A DNA stretch of 64,000 nucleotides from Trileptium ribeirensis. Lineage: Eukaryota > Nematoda > Enoplea > Enoplida > Thoracostomopsidae. Under the pieces are notes generated by a model. It saw only the letters and a list, made by a program, of their open reading frames with translations, made no database searches and was not told the DNA's origin. Both the position numbers and the translations under genes were made by a program. The number at the start of each line of letters is the position of its first letter. Position 1 is the first letter of the stretch. Below, piece after piece: positions 18,859-31,322 of the stretch. The stretch is taken from contig JASANE010026819.1 of assembly GCA_030248225.1 (NCBI GenBank), positions 1 through 64,000 on the forward strand, read 5' to 3'.

Positions 18859-21212
18859 GTGTCGCTAGAAAAGAATTACTTCATTCCGTATTTTGACGAT
18901 GCCTGCTTTGGTCAATGGTCTGTTCTTCAGCATAAACTAACAACATATCAAATTAACGTTGATGATTTTGCACGCAATGCATTTGCTAAATGTATGCAAA
19001 ATTATCCACTTCGACATGGCTGTGGAGCAATATCGGTTAGGGTTGTTTTTTTATTTTTTTAGCTATTTTGCCACAATCGGTAATGAAAAGTGATTACTAC
19101 TAGAGTTTATTGCTTTCACCAGTTTTGTATCGGTACTCGTTTGACTCTGAGTATAATAATTGTGCCCTATTTCATTGTTTGGTTTTTTTATTTTGGTGCA
19201 CAAGAAGACATCGGTATAATCATTCATCGTAATAGAAGAACCGTTAGGAGTGGCTTCCAGGTGTTGTGTTGAACTTTTAATAGCTAACAATACCCAAAAA
19301 TTACCTGTCCTTTCGCTAGTTTTATCTATCGAGGGTGGCTAAACGCATTTTTGGCTGTGAACAGAGCAGGTGTCGGAAAAAGGCATTAAAACACTCTAGA
19401 ATTACCGAAATTAATTTCTTGTTGTTGTGCATGTTCGCTGCTAACAAAGTCTATTCTTGCAACATTTGTAACGGTATTTCAAAATGTCAAACAACGTTAT
19501 TGTGATATTCTTTACTGGTTATAAAAAAGTTACGGGAAAATGTCTGGTTACCGAGAGATATGTCTTTTGATCCAATGATATCAACACACCGCGTTGAGCT
19601 GAAAAACACTAATTTGAAACGATCCGTCGAGACTGTTCCTTGACACGGCTAGATGTGATCCAAAAATAACCCGATGGCTAGTTGTCAATAAATTGTAACT
19701 TTGGTTTGCAGCTAGGGTTGTTGTGGGTTTTTGGCTGCGTTTAATCGGACGCTGCCAAGCTTCATGAACTCAGCGTGGCCCACATCGCAGCTTACCTCCC
19801 CTATTCCAACCAGCTACAATAATCAGGGGAAAAGTTAAAATAAAGTAAAAACTAGACCTTTTCGGAAGACATATCTAAATCCGACCCGTCCACGCGATGC
19901 GAAACCTGACAAATTTTAAACCAACCGGCAGGACATAATCCACAAAAATGATACGGGTTTTATTAAATCTTTCATTAAATTGTGCTATATTATAAAGCGT
20001 CTCAGCTTGCGATCTTAAAATAGTAAATTAATTTATAAAGCATAGTGGCCAAACTCATGAAATTCGGAAATGATTATGATGTGGATCTGCAAATGTTGCT
20101 ATACACATTTTCTTGTTTAGTTTACGCATTTTTGAGAAGTGTCCAGTATACTCACTTAAACTTTAATTATCATACTACGATGTCTATCCAAATAATGCAG
20201 AGTTAACGTTCTGAAGGACGCACCATGTGGATGCTTAGTCCACTCATAGCATGCGCAAAATACGTGTATCGACGATACAACGTGCAAGACATCATCACAA
20301 ATTTTAAAGTTATTTTATTTTTATCCTAGGCACTAGCACGTTCTTGTGCGGTGTCTGGGACATCGCCAAATTTTTTATAAAATGCTGAGGAATCGCGAAT
20401 TAATTTTGAAATAGTGCTATGAAGAATATTTGAGATTATAACAATTCTTGTAATAAATGTTTAATCTTAGCTCGCGGGAGCTTCGCTTTCTGTTGTAAGG
20501 ATAGTGAAACGAATGTTATCCCACCATTATTGTAGGACCCAGATCACGGATATTTTTTGACGTAAACAAGTGTCAAAAGTGTCAACGCTTCGATTGCCAA
20601 AAATTGTTGTCGCAACAATTTTGCATCAGTCGAACAGCCAAGAGAAATACGTCATGTTTAAAATCCAATGATATGATTCTGTCATACTGCTTCTAAGTAA
20701 AGCTTTCCGGTCCTCGTTTGTGTTAGGGCCTTTTTGTGTCGTTTTTCCAAAAAAATGTGTAACATTTTAATTACAAGTGCTAACCTCAACGAAAAACACT
20801 TCATTCATGATTTGAGGTAATCGTTTCGTTAATCAAGAAAAACTGGCTATACCATTTGGGGCATCAACCAGAGGTGGCCTTGCATAAAAGTCTAGTATAG
20901 TTTGTTTGCTAGTGACTACTGGGTAAAATGTAAAATTTTAATAACTGTAATATACCTATATTAACTTGCATTTTGTTATAGGAACGTCAGAACCTTCGAA
21001 TCAAAATCGTAGGCGTCTGCTACTACTGTGTTGGTGGGATGCCAATTACTCGACCGAATCACACAGATAACTGTGTATTTATGAGTGATGCTGTGATTGG
21101 CACTATGGTTCGGTATGTAACATCAGTTGAAATTCTTACGGGAATCGGTGGTCACACCGGTGACGTTCAGTACGGAATCCTTGGGCTTCGAAAGGGGCAA
21201 TACAACATATAA
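18859..21212 (+). CDS. Unrecognised Cys-containing gene, last two exons
   Basis: Two exons fit in phase. Exon 18859-19035 (59 codons) follows an acceptor TAGTTTCAG and ends at a GTTAGG donor. Exon 20982-21212 follows TTATAG and runs to TAA at 21210. Both have the same phase and protein-like composition. The first reads VSLEKNYFIPYFDDACFGQW and has Cys in AKCMQ and HGCGA. The second has VCYYCVGG, DNCVF and a Gly-rich end, GIGGHTGDVQYGILGLRKG. I do not recognise the family. No start codon lies in the first exon, so upstream exons are missing from this model. It lies between the two LTRs, so it may be cargo or a host gene. The second exon is a continuous frame across an internal GT, which argues against further splicing. 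Confidence 0.45.
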
Positions 21213-24200
21213 AGTCTAATGATGTTGTTATCGCAAACAATACGGAGGGCGCTGGTACCCTTGGATCAATTATAACAATTTCGGTGCACCAAATTTTATG
21301 AAACTTTCGCATCGGATTCTACTGCATTTATTGATTTCATGAAGCGGCATGTGATGAATATTTTGTCTAATGAAAGGCGTACTGTCTTGGATAAAATGTC
21401 AGCATAGCTGGGCTTGCAATCTTGATGCCAGTGTTGAATAATAGTTATATCCAGATGTAAACTGTAAAAAAACGTCATCGTAGCTTATTTTTCTTCGCTT
21501 AAATTTCAGAAAATATTTTGTAAAAATTTTAAAATACCAACCAGGAGAAAAATTATTAAATCTCATAGTTTTATGTATGATTGGAAACCACGTTGCCTGG
21601 TTTTTTTTGATTCAGTTCTTTTACAACAAAATATTTGTAAAGCTTGTGTTTGAAAACTTATATCCTGATAATCGTTTTAGCTATAATGCTCTGAACCTCA
21701 ACAGAATGCCCGCAAGATTTATAGTGTTTTGAGTGTTCTTATATATATACAACTTCACTCATCACCGTTTCTATTCTATGTACAATCGTTGTGTGGGGCA
21801 TGCAACATTATAATTTTATGGCATTATGATTTTTTTGATCTTTTTATATTGTTTAGAAGCAGTGTAGTGATTGACCTCTTACCTGTATATTTTTAGTCAC
21901 CGCTCCAAATTTAATGCACTAAACAATGTAGAAGAGTGCGGACAAAGTCGGCAAATGTGTCTGAGTTTATTTTGTAACTATTTAAGGCGGCTATACAAAC
22001 TAACTGTAAATATGCAATCCATTTAATACTCCATTTGACTCAGACATAAATAGAGCCGTATAAGGCCGTGTCTACATTGCGTCCGATTCGGTGTGCGGCT
22101 AACTTTATGCCTGGCGTATACCATGTGTATGTAATTTTCTCACAGCGTATTATCCAATTCGATGTGACAAAATTTTGCATGTTCTATCGGAAATATGTAA
22201 ACGTGCAAATCGGATTAGATGCAGTGTGAACACGCCGTAAATATAGTAAGTGACTAATAGCAGTTAATTGCTCAAGACATATCTTTGATCCATGTGCGTC
22301 ATAGCACGCGCTTGTCACCGCATGTATGGATTTTTGAATAATTCTTGTTCAAAGCGTAAGGATGATATCTGATTTTTCATTTTTGGGTCTTTTAAGTAAA
22401 CTTTAAAAATGTTGGCACCAAGTATGGACTTTGTAATTTTGTCCGTCTAAAGAATGCACCAACGTTTTATGCGGAAATTGATTACGATGAAAAATAAATT
22501 ATCGAAAAACTACAACTGGTTTCATTGTTTTAAGCCTGTATTGCACTTTACCCCAAATGTCTCGAGATACTTTATTTCCCTATAACACCGCACAATAGTT
22601 TAATCATGAAAATCGAATTAGTTAACTTGCAATTGCAACGAGAAAGAATTGTGAAAAATTCGAAGGCATTTACAAAACATCTACTATTGTCCACTATGAT
22701 TGCGGTCATATAGAAATTATATTTTTTTTGGTCTGTCGTATTTGAGATTTGACTTCCGTACTATATATAATATCTTAGAACCCAACTTGAAAATATATGT
22801 AAAACTTATGTAAATTCAGTACACGAATAGTAATAAAATTATAATGCTTTGGTGAAATAAAAATGCAACTTCATAACTCCATTAAGTTTGGCGAGTTACG
22901 GTTTGAACATTGTACGAAACACGTAAGACAGCAGAAAAATATATGTGAATTATACACTACTTCTTTGAACAGTAAATCCTGTTTTAGCTTTGCATTATGT
23001 GCTACATAGTCCTAAAGGGTCGTGCCATACTACTACTGCTATCGAACTTAGATTCACGCCTTCTAACTTTCGAATTTAGGGGTAAGGGTATGCGTAGCTA
23101 TCGAGAGTTAAATTTGCTCCTTTCGTTCGTTATTAGGTGCGAAAATTGGCCCATAAGGTATTCACGCCAAGTTTGCTCCACGATTGGAATTGAAAACTTA
23201 AAATAACTAAACATTGAAAAGGTACTATTTTTCACAATCGTATATTCGAAGTTGCGCTTTGATTTTTGATATTTACAAACGTGGGTTAAAAATGTATGGC
23301 TATATATATCTGATAGCGGGCCTGAATTAGTGCTCTCATTTCATTTTTAATTTTTAAATATCAATAAGTTTACTGAATATATTTAAATCACGCTCAAACG
23401 TTGAACCCAAAGTCATTCCTGCTGGAAGTGTTGAATCTGACGCTTGCTATCAGTGAAATGATACCAAAAATTACCGTATGCTTTCGAGATTTTATAAATT
23501 TCCGACATATTTTTGTCGATACATAAATAGTTAGATTCTTTGTATTCAAACCAAGAACTAATTAAAATTAACCTAAAAACTGGTAATATTGTTTGTCTTA
23601 CAGTGATACCAAAGTTTGAATTTGGTTGACCAAAAGGTCACAAACCGTATTATCATTGCATAGTAAATAATTTGGCTCGACAGCATTGCGTTGCAGGTTG
23701 CTCAGACGTTGCGGCTTACTGAGTTAATAGGTGAGTTGCTGGCTAGTTGTGAATGATATAACAGTACAGCATTGTATTTTTCAGTAATGGTTGGCAATAT
23801 ATAAAAATTTCCTTGGCAACTTTTGACGTAAAAGTTTTACGTTTAAGATTGAAATTTTACTGGATTAACTACTCTCACCTGAAACGATTTTGTTATCACG
23901 GTTATCCATCACATTTGTCCTTTTTTTTTTGAAATACACTTAGACCTTTAGTGCACATCTAGGGTGGACTCGCGCCTACATAATCTACACTTGATGTAAA
24001 ATGTTGAACGCATTCCAAGTTATGTGACAATAAAATATGTAATACAAATTACAATTTATACCAAATTTTACAAAGTCTATACGAAAATTTTATTACTGAC
24101 ATTACATTATTATTCCAACATCGACGTGTGGTACCCTTGTCAATCGATGATCTGTTAAGATTTCGAGTTTATATCATTTTAAAGTAAGAGTTAGTCTCTC

Positions 24201-25263
24201 CACACTTAACTTTTGTAGCAATCAGTCGACGGACTGACAGACCTCAATTGTTAAAATCAATAAAAACTTTGAGGCTTTAGTTTGCGCGTACGGTTTGGTG
24301 CTCGGCGATATCTGTGTCATTGCGGACTTTTGTTTGGTGTCTGATGTCGCTTTGGTGTCGGGTGGCTTCGTTTGTCTCATGTTCGGTTGTGCGTTTGCTA
24401 CTCCCTGCAAAGGCAACCTAGGTCTGGAAACGGACCCGGTCATGTAGATTGTCGGCGCTGCTTACTTCGGTAGTGGCGGCCCTGTTAACAGGTGCAAGAC
24501 GAATGCTCTACGACATAGGAGAGTCTACATGGTTGGAGCCTACAGTTCCTTCGGGGCTGATAAATGGGCGACGACGGGGAAGAGTGGCAAACAAATGGTC
24601 GGATGTGGGGCAGCGGTTATCTGACACTGGAGACTGTATGACATCAAGTTTGCTTTGACACAGGTGCTTTCCGGGTGCTATAGTTACAGATGTGTGCCGA
24701 ATGAGGCGCCACAATAGAGATGAGCTGTAAAATTCAATGTGATATTTGTATATTATTCAGCTAAATTTCTGAAATTCCTTCAGCCCAACTTACTTTTTCT
24801 CTGGCTATGGGCCTGTGCTCTCCGCCACACAATCATTAGGACCCCAATAGCTTCTATATGTATGTATGTGTATGTATATATGTGTATATATATATATATG
24901 TATAGATACTGTGATGTTGAGTTTAGTAGGCCGCTTATTTCATTTATATCACCAAGACTCCTCTTTGTAGATCAAATGCCGCGTGTAGACTAAACAGAGA
25001 AATTATTATTTCTGTGCCTCGGTGCAATTCTTGTAAACTACGTCCACACAAAGTCGCCGACGCAATGCAACCCCTGAATAAGCAACACATTAATTTATTT
25101 ATAGGTATATTTAAAATTTGTACAATGTTTGCTGTAGTTAAAAGTTATAAAATTATTTTAAAAGCAGATACCATCGAGGCAGCACTTTAAAATTTTGCTA
25201 GGTGGGTGGTCTTCCTAGAATTTGTAGGTCTGGAGAAATCTAGATCTGGGGAAGGATTTCGGG
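21213..25263. other. Non-coding tract before the second LTR
   Basis: AT-rich. A short (TATG/TA)n run lies at 24857-24908, and a less AT-rich patch at 24220-24715 has short frames on both strands that I cannot assign. The U3 part of the LTR starts somewhere in 25000-25260, but its edge cannot be placed because the other copy is cut off. Confidence 0.4.
24857..24908. repeat. TATG/TA simple repeat
   Basis: Alternating TATG, TGTA and TA units over about 50 bases. Confidence 0.8.
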
Positions 25264-25290
25264 TATATAAGCCAGTTGCACGGTTCAGTC
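25264..25290 (+). promoter_or_regulatory. LTR core promoter: TATA box and initiator
   Basis: TATATAA at 25264-25270 is followed by TCAGTC at 25285-25290, matching the arthropod-type initiator, at a spacing usual for TATA-driven starts. Transcription would begin near 25287, about 35 bases before the donor at 25321/25322. Confidence 0.6.
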
Positions 25291-25485
25291 GGGGAGTTAA
25301 TCTCCGAAGAAACCGCAGCTGGTAAGTAGCTCTTCGATTAATTTGCACTAGCATTAAAAGTTATTGTGTGAGGAAGGACGAATTATTCCCTTCCTATATT
25401 ATAGGGCAGAGTTTTGTTGGGAGGACGCTTATCCCCTTCCTTGATTTGTGAGAATTTTAACTGTGGTTGCCCTATAGTACTATTA

Positions 25486-25506
25486 GACCTCACGGTCGCT
25501 CTCACC
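25486..25506 (+). promoter_or_regulatory. Hairpin-CTCACC motif, second LTR
   Basis: GACC-TCAC-GGTC at 25486-25497 and CTCACC at 25501-25506, identical to the 212-232 copy. Confidence 0.5.
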
Positions 25507-25775
25507 GTTTCAATTGTTGTTATATTTTTGACCATAGTAATAACCTTGGGGGCAATAATAAGAGAAGTTTAAGTGAGTGTGTGTCCTAGATTTCTGTTTT
25601 AAGGTTGAATTAGTTAACTTAGCCGTGACTGATTTTGCTCAGAGAGTCCTGTGTCCTTGATATTTCTTGGAGGTTCATACTAAGCTTGTGTGGTGAGCTG
25701 AGTCCTAGGCCCTGAGTGCTACATTATACATAATACGGGTTCTTATTGAAACTTATTAGGACTAGCTTTGCTACA

Positions 25776-26370
25776 AACTCATGCGAGCATGAACACAGCT
25801 GGTATTCGTAGACTTATTAAACCCGGTTTTCGGGTTACAGTCAACATGAACTCTATATGTCAAAACAATCGTATACAGCGTGTTTGACATCCTAATAAAC
25901 ACTCGTTGTAAGGTAAAAAAAACTTTATTAACACGCTACAATTTTAAAAAAATTTCGGCAAAGGTTTGGCGAACCATATTTGGGTCCACATCGACGCAAG
26001 GAGTGGTACCGCAAAAACTGTTGTTCAGCAATGTTTCAGATTTCAATGAGCCTATTTTTTCCGTGGTTTTGACCTGATTTGGCAAACATATGTATAGACA
26101 TAGGCCAAAAACAAAATCATCCAAGAAGTCACGAGAGAAACCATATTCGGAAAACAACTGGTCTCTTAATTATTTTACACAGTCGCGCTGTCCAAAAAGC
26201 ATATGGTCTTTGACCTTCTGGCAACTCATACTTACCCAGCACGACGTACAAAGTACTAATGTAGCCTTACAAAACTCAGTAACACAGCCACGGTCTAACA
26301 TGAGACAAAAATATATTGCCTCCAAAAGCATGGAATTGTTTCGACACCTCTGCACTGATGCCTAAAACAT
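25776..26370. other. Spacer between LTR and 95-bp satellite
   Basis: Short overlapping frames occur on both strands at 25880-26365, none recognisable. Possibly transposon remains. Confidence 0.3.
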
Positions 26371-27796
26371 TCAAAAACTGCGACCGAGATTGGCGGAATG
26401 AAGCTACGGCTGGAAGGACGAGTACATTATCAAATGCTAGCATCTATATAATCGGCATAAATAAATCAAAAACTGCGAACGAGATTGGCGGAATGAAGCT
26501 ACGGCTGCAAGGACGAGTACATTATCAAATGCTAGCATCTATATAATCGGCATAAATAAATCAAAAACTGCGAACGAGATTGGCGGAATGAAGCTACGGC
26601 TGCAAGGACGAGTACATTATCAAATGCTAGCATCTATATAATCGGCATAAATAAATCAAAAACTGCGAACGAGATAGGCGGAATGAAGCTACGACTGCGA
26701 GGACGAGTACATTATCAAATGCTAGCATTTATATAATCGGCATAAATAAATCAAAAACTGCGAACGAGATTGGCGGAATGAAGCTACGGCTGCAAGGACG
26801 AGTACATTATCAAATGCTAGCATCTATATAATCGGCATAAATAAATCAAAAACTGCGAACGAGATTGGCAGAATGAAGCTACGGCTGCAAGGACGAGTAC
26901 ATTATCAAGTGCTAGCATCTATATAATCGGCATAAATAAATCAAAAACTGCGAACGAGATTAGCGGAATGAAGCTACAGCTGCAAAGACGAGTACATTAT
27001 CAAGTGCTAGCATCTATATAATCGGCATAAATAAATCAAAAACTGCGAACGAGATTGGCGGAATGAAGCTACGGCTGCAAGGACGAGTACATTATCAAAT
27101 GCTAGCATCTATATAATCGGCATAAATAAATCAAAAACTGCGAACGAGATTGGCGGAATGAAGGTACGGCTGCAAGGACGAGTACATTATCAAGTGCTAG
27201 CATCTATATAATCGGCATAAATAAATCAAAAACTGCGAACGAGATTGGCGGAATGAAGCTACGGCTGCAAGGACGAGTACATTATCAAATGCTAGCATCT
27301 ATATAATCGGCATAAATAAATCAAAAACTGCGAACGAGATTGGCGGAATGAAGCTACGGCTGCAAGGACGAGTACATTATCAAATGCTAGCATCTATATA
27401 ATCGGCATAAATAAATCAAAAACTGCGAACGAGATTGGCGGAATGAAGCTACGGCTGCAAGGACGAGTACATTATCAAATGCTAGCATCTATATAATCGG
27501 CATAAATAAATCAAAAACTGCGAACGAGATTGGCGGAATGAAGCTGCGGCTGCAAGGACGAGTACATTATCAAGTGCTAGCATCTATATAATCGGCATAA
27601 ATAAATCAAAAACTGCGAACGAGATTGGCGGAATGAAGCTACGGCTGCAAGGACGAGTACATTATCAAATGCTAGCATCTATATAATCGGCATAAATAAA
27701 TCAAAAACTGCGAAGGAGATTGGCGGAATGAAGCTACGGCTGCAAGGACGTGTACATTATCAAATGCTAGCATCTATATAATCGGCATAAATAAAT
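26371..27796. repeat. 95-bp satellite, 15 copies
   Basis: Units begin near TCAAAAACTGCGAACGAG and repeat every 95 bases with very few changes (for example 26380, 26475, 26570). The first copy is the most divergent. The high similarity points to recent expansion. Confidence 0.95.
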
Positions 27797-27861
27797 GATT
27801 TAAAATCTAATATGCATACTACTATTCAATATGTATGTACACATAGTGCATAGACTGGATA

Positions 27862-28400
27862 TGTGAGGGTTTTATGCGTGAGTAAACTTAAGGTGAACCC
27901 GCTAAACATCCTATTTTGTCATTACCGATATCGAATCGCAAACCTTTGTTACGGAAAAAAGGCTTAAAATTTCATTCGGTTTTTCGCTAACCGAAAATAG
28001 GCAAAATCAAACTCAAGTGACAGAAATTAGATCTTGTGTCTAAAGAAAATTTTGGCGATTTCAATTTACAGAAAATAGGTTCATTAATGCCTAATAATTT
28101 AAATTTGGATTATTCAGTGTTCGCGAACAAATTTAATGCAAAAGTGACGAACAAAACTTGATTAATTCAAATCGACAAATTTTCGTTCCCAAAAATTTGG
28201 GTAATTTTGCTTGAATTTTCGCGAACACATCGTGTAAGATCTCAATGAAAATGGTGGCGGTTTTAATATTATAAAAAAAGAAAAATATGAATCAATCATT
28301 ATAGAGCGAAACAGAACTATGTGTAGGGAGACAGAATTCGTTGTTTCCATTTTAACGAGACTTTTTAATTTTATCAACAGGTCAAAACAATTTGTGCTCC
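27862..28400. mobile_element. MITE family 2, partial copy
   Basis: It starts with the family's terminal sequence (GCGTGAGTAAACTTAAGGTG ... CCTATTTTGTC) and carries the 12-bp palindrome TGTTCGCGAACA at 28118-28129. The far terminal repeat was not found, so the right edge is approximate. Confidence 0.4.
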
Positions 28401-30750
28401 ACAAATTAATTTATTTCCAATACATGTAAACATTGCGTTCGCCTAAGAACAAAATTGTAAAGCAGCGACACCCCATCAACTTAATAGTAGTAGTCTTCCA
28501 TCTAGCAAAACTTTTGCCTGCGCAGGAAATATAAATGTTGTCAATATGTTAATTATAGTTCGAATGTAGATGCGCCATATCCGCTAGTTCGCGCAGGAAT
28601 GTAAAATTTTGGGTAAAATAATTATGTAAGGCGTCGGTGCGGGGGTGGATATGTAGCCTACGTGGTCCTACCATATATTACACGCAAACTACGACAATGT
28701 GAGCACCAAGGGATATGTTGTTTTATGAGCTTAATCCTATGGCCTTAATGTATCACCAATTATTAACAAGTTGACAGTTTTGTGTGTCTGCAATGTAATA
28801 CAACAAAATACAACCAATATATATAAAATACATAAACGGCTGAACCGTACTCACCTTGATCTCACTTTCAGAGGCCGACTGAGGCCTTGATCTAACTGCG
28901 CAACCGCTTAAATACCCGATCTATAAGTGTACTCCCAATTTTATCCCTATTGATTTCTCAAAGTGTTCCAAATTACATGTAAAGTTTTCCAAGTTTTACT
29001 CTGGTTCCGCTCCGTAAAATTCTCTCTTAAACCTAAGTGAACTTAAGTCTTTAAAAGAGAAAAAGTTTTTATGAATTTCCCCGAATTCCTAAGTATAAAC
29101 AAATTTTAAGATCTTATTAGAAAATCCAGTAGATACACGTACACATATCCGCTAATGTAGGCGTAATGCTTAACGCACCCAACCCTTACACTCAAATTCG
29201 ATTTCTTTAAATTCTATGCCTTGGGCGCTCATAAACTCTTTTATTTCTAGTACTCCCTTTAGAAACTCTCCTACACTTAGCTAAGTCTTAAAAATGCTCC
29301 TGGAATCTGTAAAAAATTTTCATCACACAAGCGAATTATATTAAGTGCACAAAGAAACGTAAACACAAAACAAACGATACTGCATACATACACTACGTTC
29401 CAACACATAACAAATTCATAAACATTATGTATACACACATCGTATACAGATAAACATATACAATACTTATAATTTTGTATATGCATTCATAATCAACAAC
29501 GCCAAGCACACAATTTACAATAAATGCGTGACACAGATGATAAAAAAACATAATAATGAACCAGCTAAATGTCCCCATATTAATGTTGCGCATGGGCTAG
29601 ATTTCTCTAGGGTAGGTTTGGACTTCCAAGAATAGGAATTCATGAGCATGGATAAAAATCATTTTAATTTAAACATGGTAGGGCAAACCACGTCACAGAT
29701 AATTTATAACGTAAATTGTTTAAAACACTGTGGTTTTTGAGAATATGAAAACCAAAACGTGGACCAATAGAACTTCATAAACAAATGGAAGAAACAAGTA
29801 TTTGATAGCATTTAAAAAAATTGAAATTTTGGTCTAAAAAGATGCGCTTTTGGTGTCAACTACGCAACAAGGGAGAAAAAGGGAAAGAATTTTATGTATG
29901 AAAACATGTGAATCTCTACAGGAATCACAGAGGTTGGAACGAAAAATAGTTAGTTGAAAGGAAGCGAGTGAATCGACTGGAATTTCCATCATTAGCTTTG
30001 CTGACCCCTAAATTAGGAATAATTCTTTTTGTCTTCATGCACTTGAGCTCTGTAAATGAATCAAACAACTGATACAAATGTAGTACAAATTAAATCCTTG
30101 CGAACTTCATATTCTAATGCATTTATGTTCTAAAATAAATTATGAACCATTTATCTTATTCACTAACTATTTATGTAACTTATTTATATCCTGTATTCCA
30201 TATGTTCATCAGTATCACATGTTCCTGAACACCGTTGTCAACTAATTCTTGTTAGCGAACTGCTACGTGGTCATTCTAGTATATAATTTAATGTTGTTGG
30301 TAAATATCAATGAAATATTCCAAGAGCAAATCTCTGCTAATAAAAGTGTTAGTAGTAAATCAATAGGTTCGCTAACAGAGGTTTAAGAGCTATTTCAAAT
30401 TTATTTTGGTATATCGATCATTTATTTATAAGTCATCGACTAGCTCCCCAAGTAACCATGAGTGGCTTTACGTTGTAACGGTAGAAAAAAGAACAGCTTA
30501 TGACGATTATTATCTTGATTAACTAACACATGTGTTGTGTATTTCACGAAATTTCCTACTTTGAGAACGATGTTTTAAATGAAACACGTGTATATCTACG
30601 TTCGATATTTAAAATAACTTAAATCGAAAATGGTCACTTTTCGGTTACTTAATATTTTGACATGATCCATTAATAGGCGCATATTTTGATTGTTAATGTT
30701 TTTGGTGCGTTGGCTAAAAGACTAAATTTATGTTCTCTTATGTATCGACA
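28400..30750. other. Intergenic tract
   Basis: AT-rich. I see no gene, RNA gene or tandem array. Confidence 0.4.
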
Positions 30751-30754
30751 CTTA

Positions 30755-31322
30755 TGCACGACAAGATGCGTGCGCTAGGGCCAAATTATGCCACGCGTCC
30801 AACTCAACTAGTTCGGCCGAACTATAGCTTAGCTGGACTACTATGGTACATTTTTATAGCTTAGCTAGTCTTAATGTGACAAACAAGAGTTTAACTAGGC
30901 TCTGTGTGACAAATAGAGCGTCCGACAGAGTTGTCAATTGAGAAATTTTAGTTAGTATTATGCTTAGTGTAATAGCATTTTGTTCTATAGGATTTTCACA
31001 CTAATTCTAAGTTGTATATTTGTTTTAATATATACAATTAACGTTTTAAGCTGTACGCCGCTTTTGAGGCATTGTTTAGATACGTATAGTAAAACGTAAT
31101 GTTCACGGACTAAATAGTTTCTGCCTTAAGTTATAGTGCTCAGCTGAATGCCTCGTGACAAAAACATAGTCCGGCTCGTCACTCGATGACAAATGCATAG
31201 CCTAGCTAGGCTATTCAAAATTTTAATAGCCGAGCTAGACTGTATGCATGACATAGTAGCTAGCCCATTTCAACGCGTGACACAATAAGGACCATGCGCA
31301 CGCAACTTGTTGTAAATGATGC
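30755..31322 (+). mobile_element. MITE family 1, copy a
   Basis: The ends are imperfect inverted repeats: ACAAGATGCGTGCGCTAGGG from 30761 against the complement of the right end, ACAAGTTGCGTGCGCATGG. The interior has repeated AGCTTAGCTAG and GTGACAAA words and no coding capacity. Two more copies lie at 42567-43118 and 59758-60310. It is a non-autonomous DNA transposon of unknown superfamily. Confidence 0.7.

Larger units (their letters stand above)
1..25775 (+). mobile_element. Candidate giant LTR retroelement (gag-env-pol plus helicase and NADAR cargo)
   Basis: Two LTR copies in the same orientation bracket this interval: 1-487, followed by a primer-binding site, and 25264-25775. No LTR follows the integrase at 7859, where a normal 8-kb gypsy-type element would end. 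A hairpin motif followed by CTCACC lies in both LTRs and at many points between them, before the helicase, after NADAR2 and at 15.3-16.8 kb, and I did not see it outside the interval. Giant gypsy-type LTR elements over 30 kb are known in planarians, so the size is not unprecedented. The two LTRs differ at about 30 positions plus an insertion of about 12 bases by eye. That is a lot for an element whose frames are mostly open, so two separate insertions remain possible. The left LTR is cut by the window edge, so target-site duplications cannot be tested. Confidence 0.5.
25264..25775 (+). repeat. Second LTR (3' LTR of the giant element, or solo LTR)
   Basis: 25275-25775 aligns with 1-487, including leader hairpin, donor and hairpin-CTCACC motif, and ends in the same GCTACA. 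About 30 substitutions and an insertion of about 12 bases near 25600 separate them by eye. No primer-binding site follows 25775, so it is a 3' or solo LTR. Confidence 0.85.

Noticed and set aside
24220..24715. Less AT-rich patch with short frames on both strands
   Set aside because: Could be a transposon remnant, but I see no catalytic motif or repeat end that would support a call.
26371..27796. CRISPR-like array
   Set aside because: Repeats are directly adjacent with no unique spacers, and the genome is eukaryotic.
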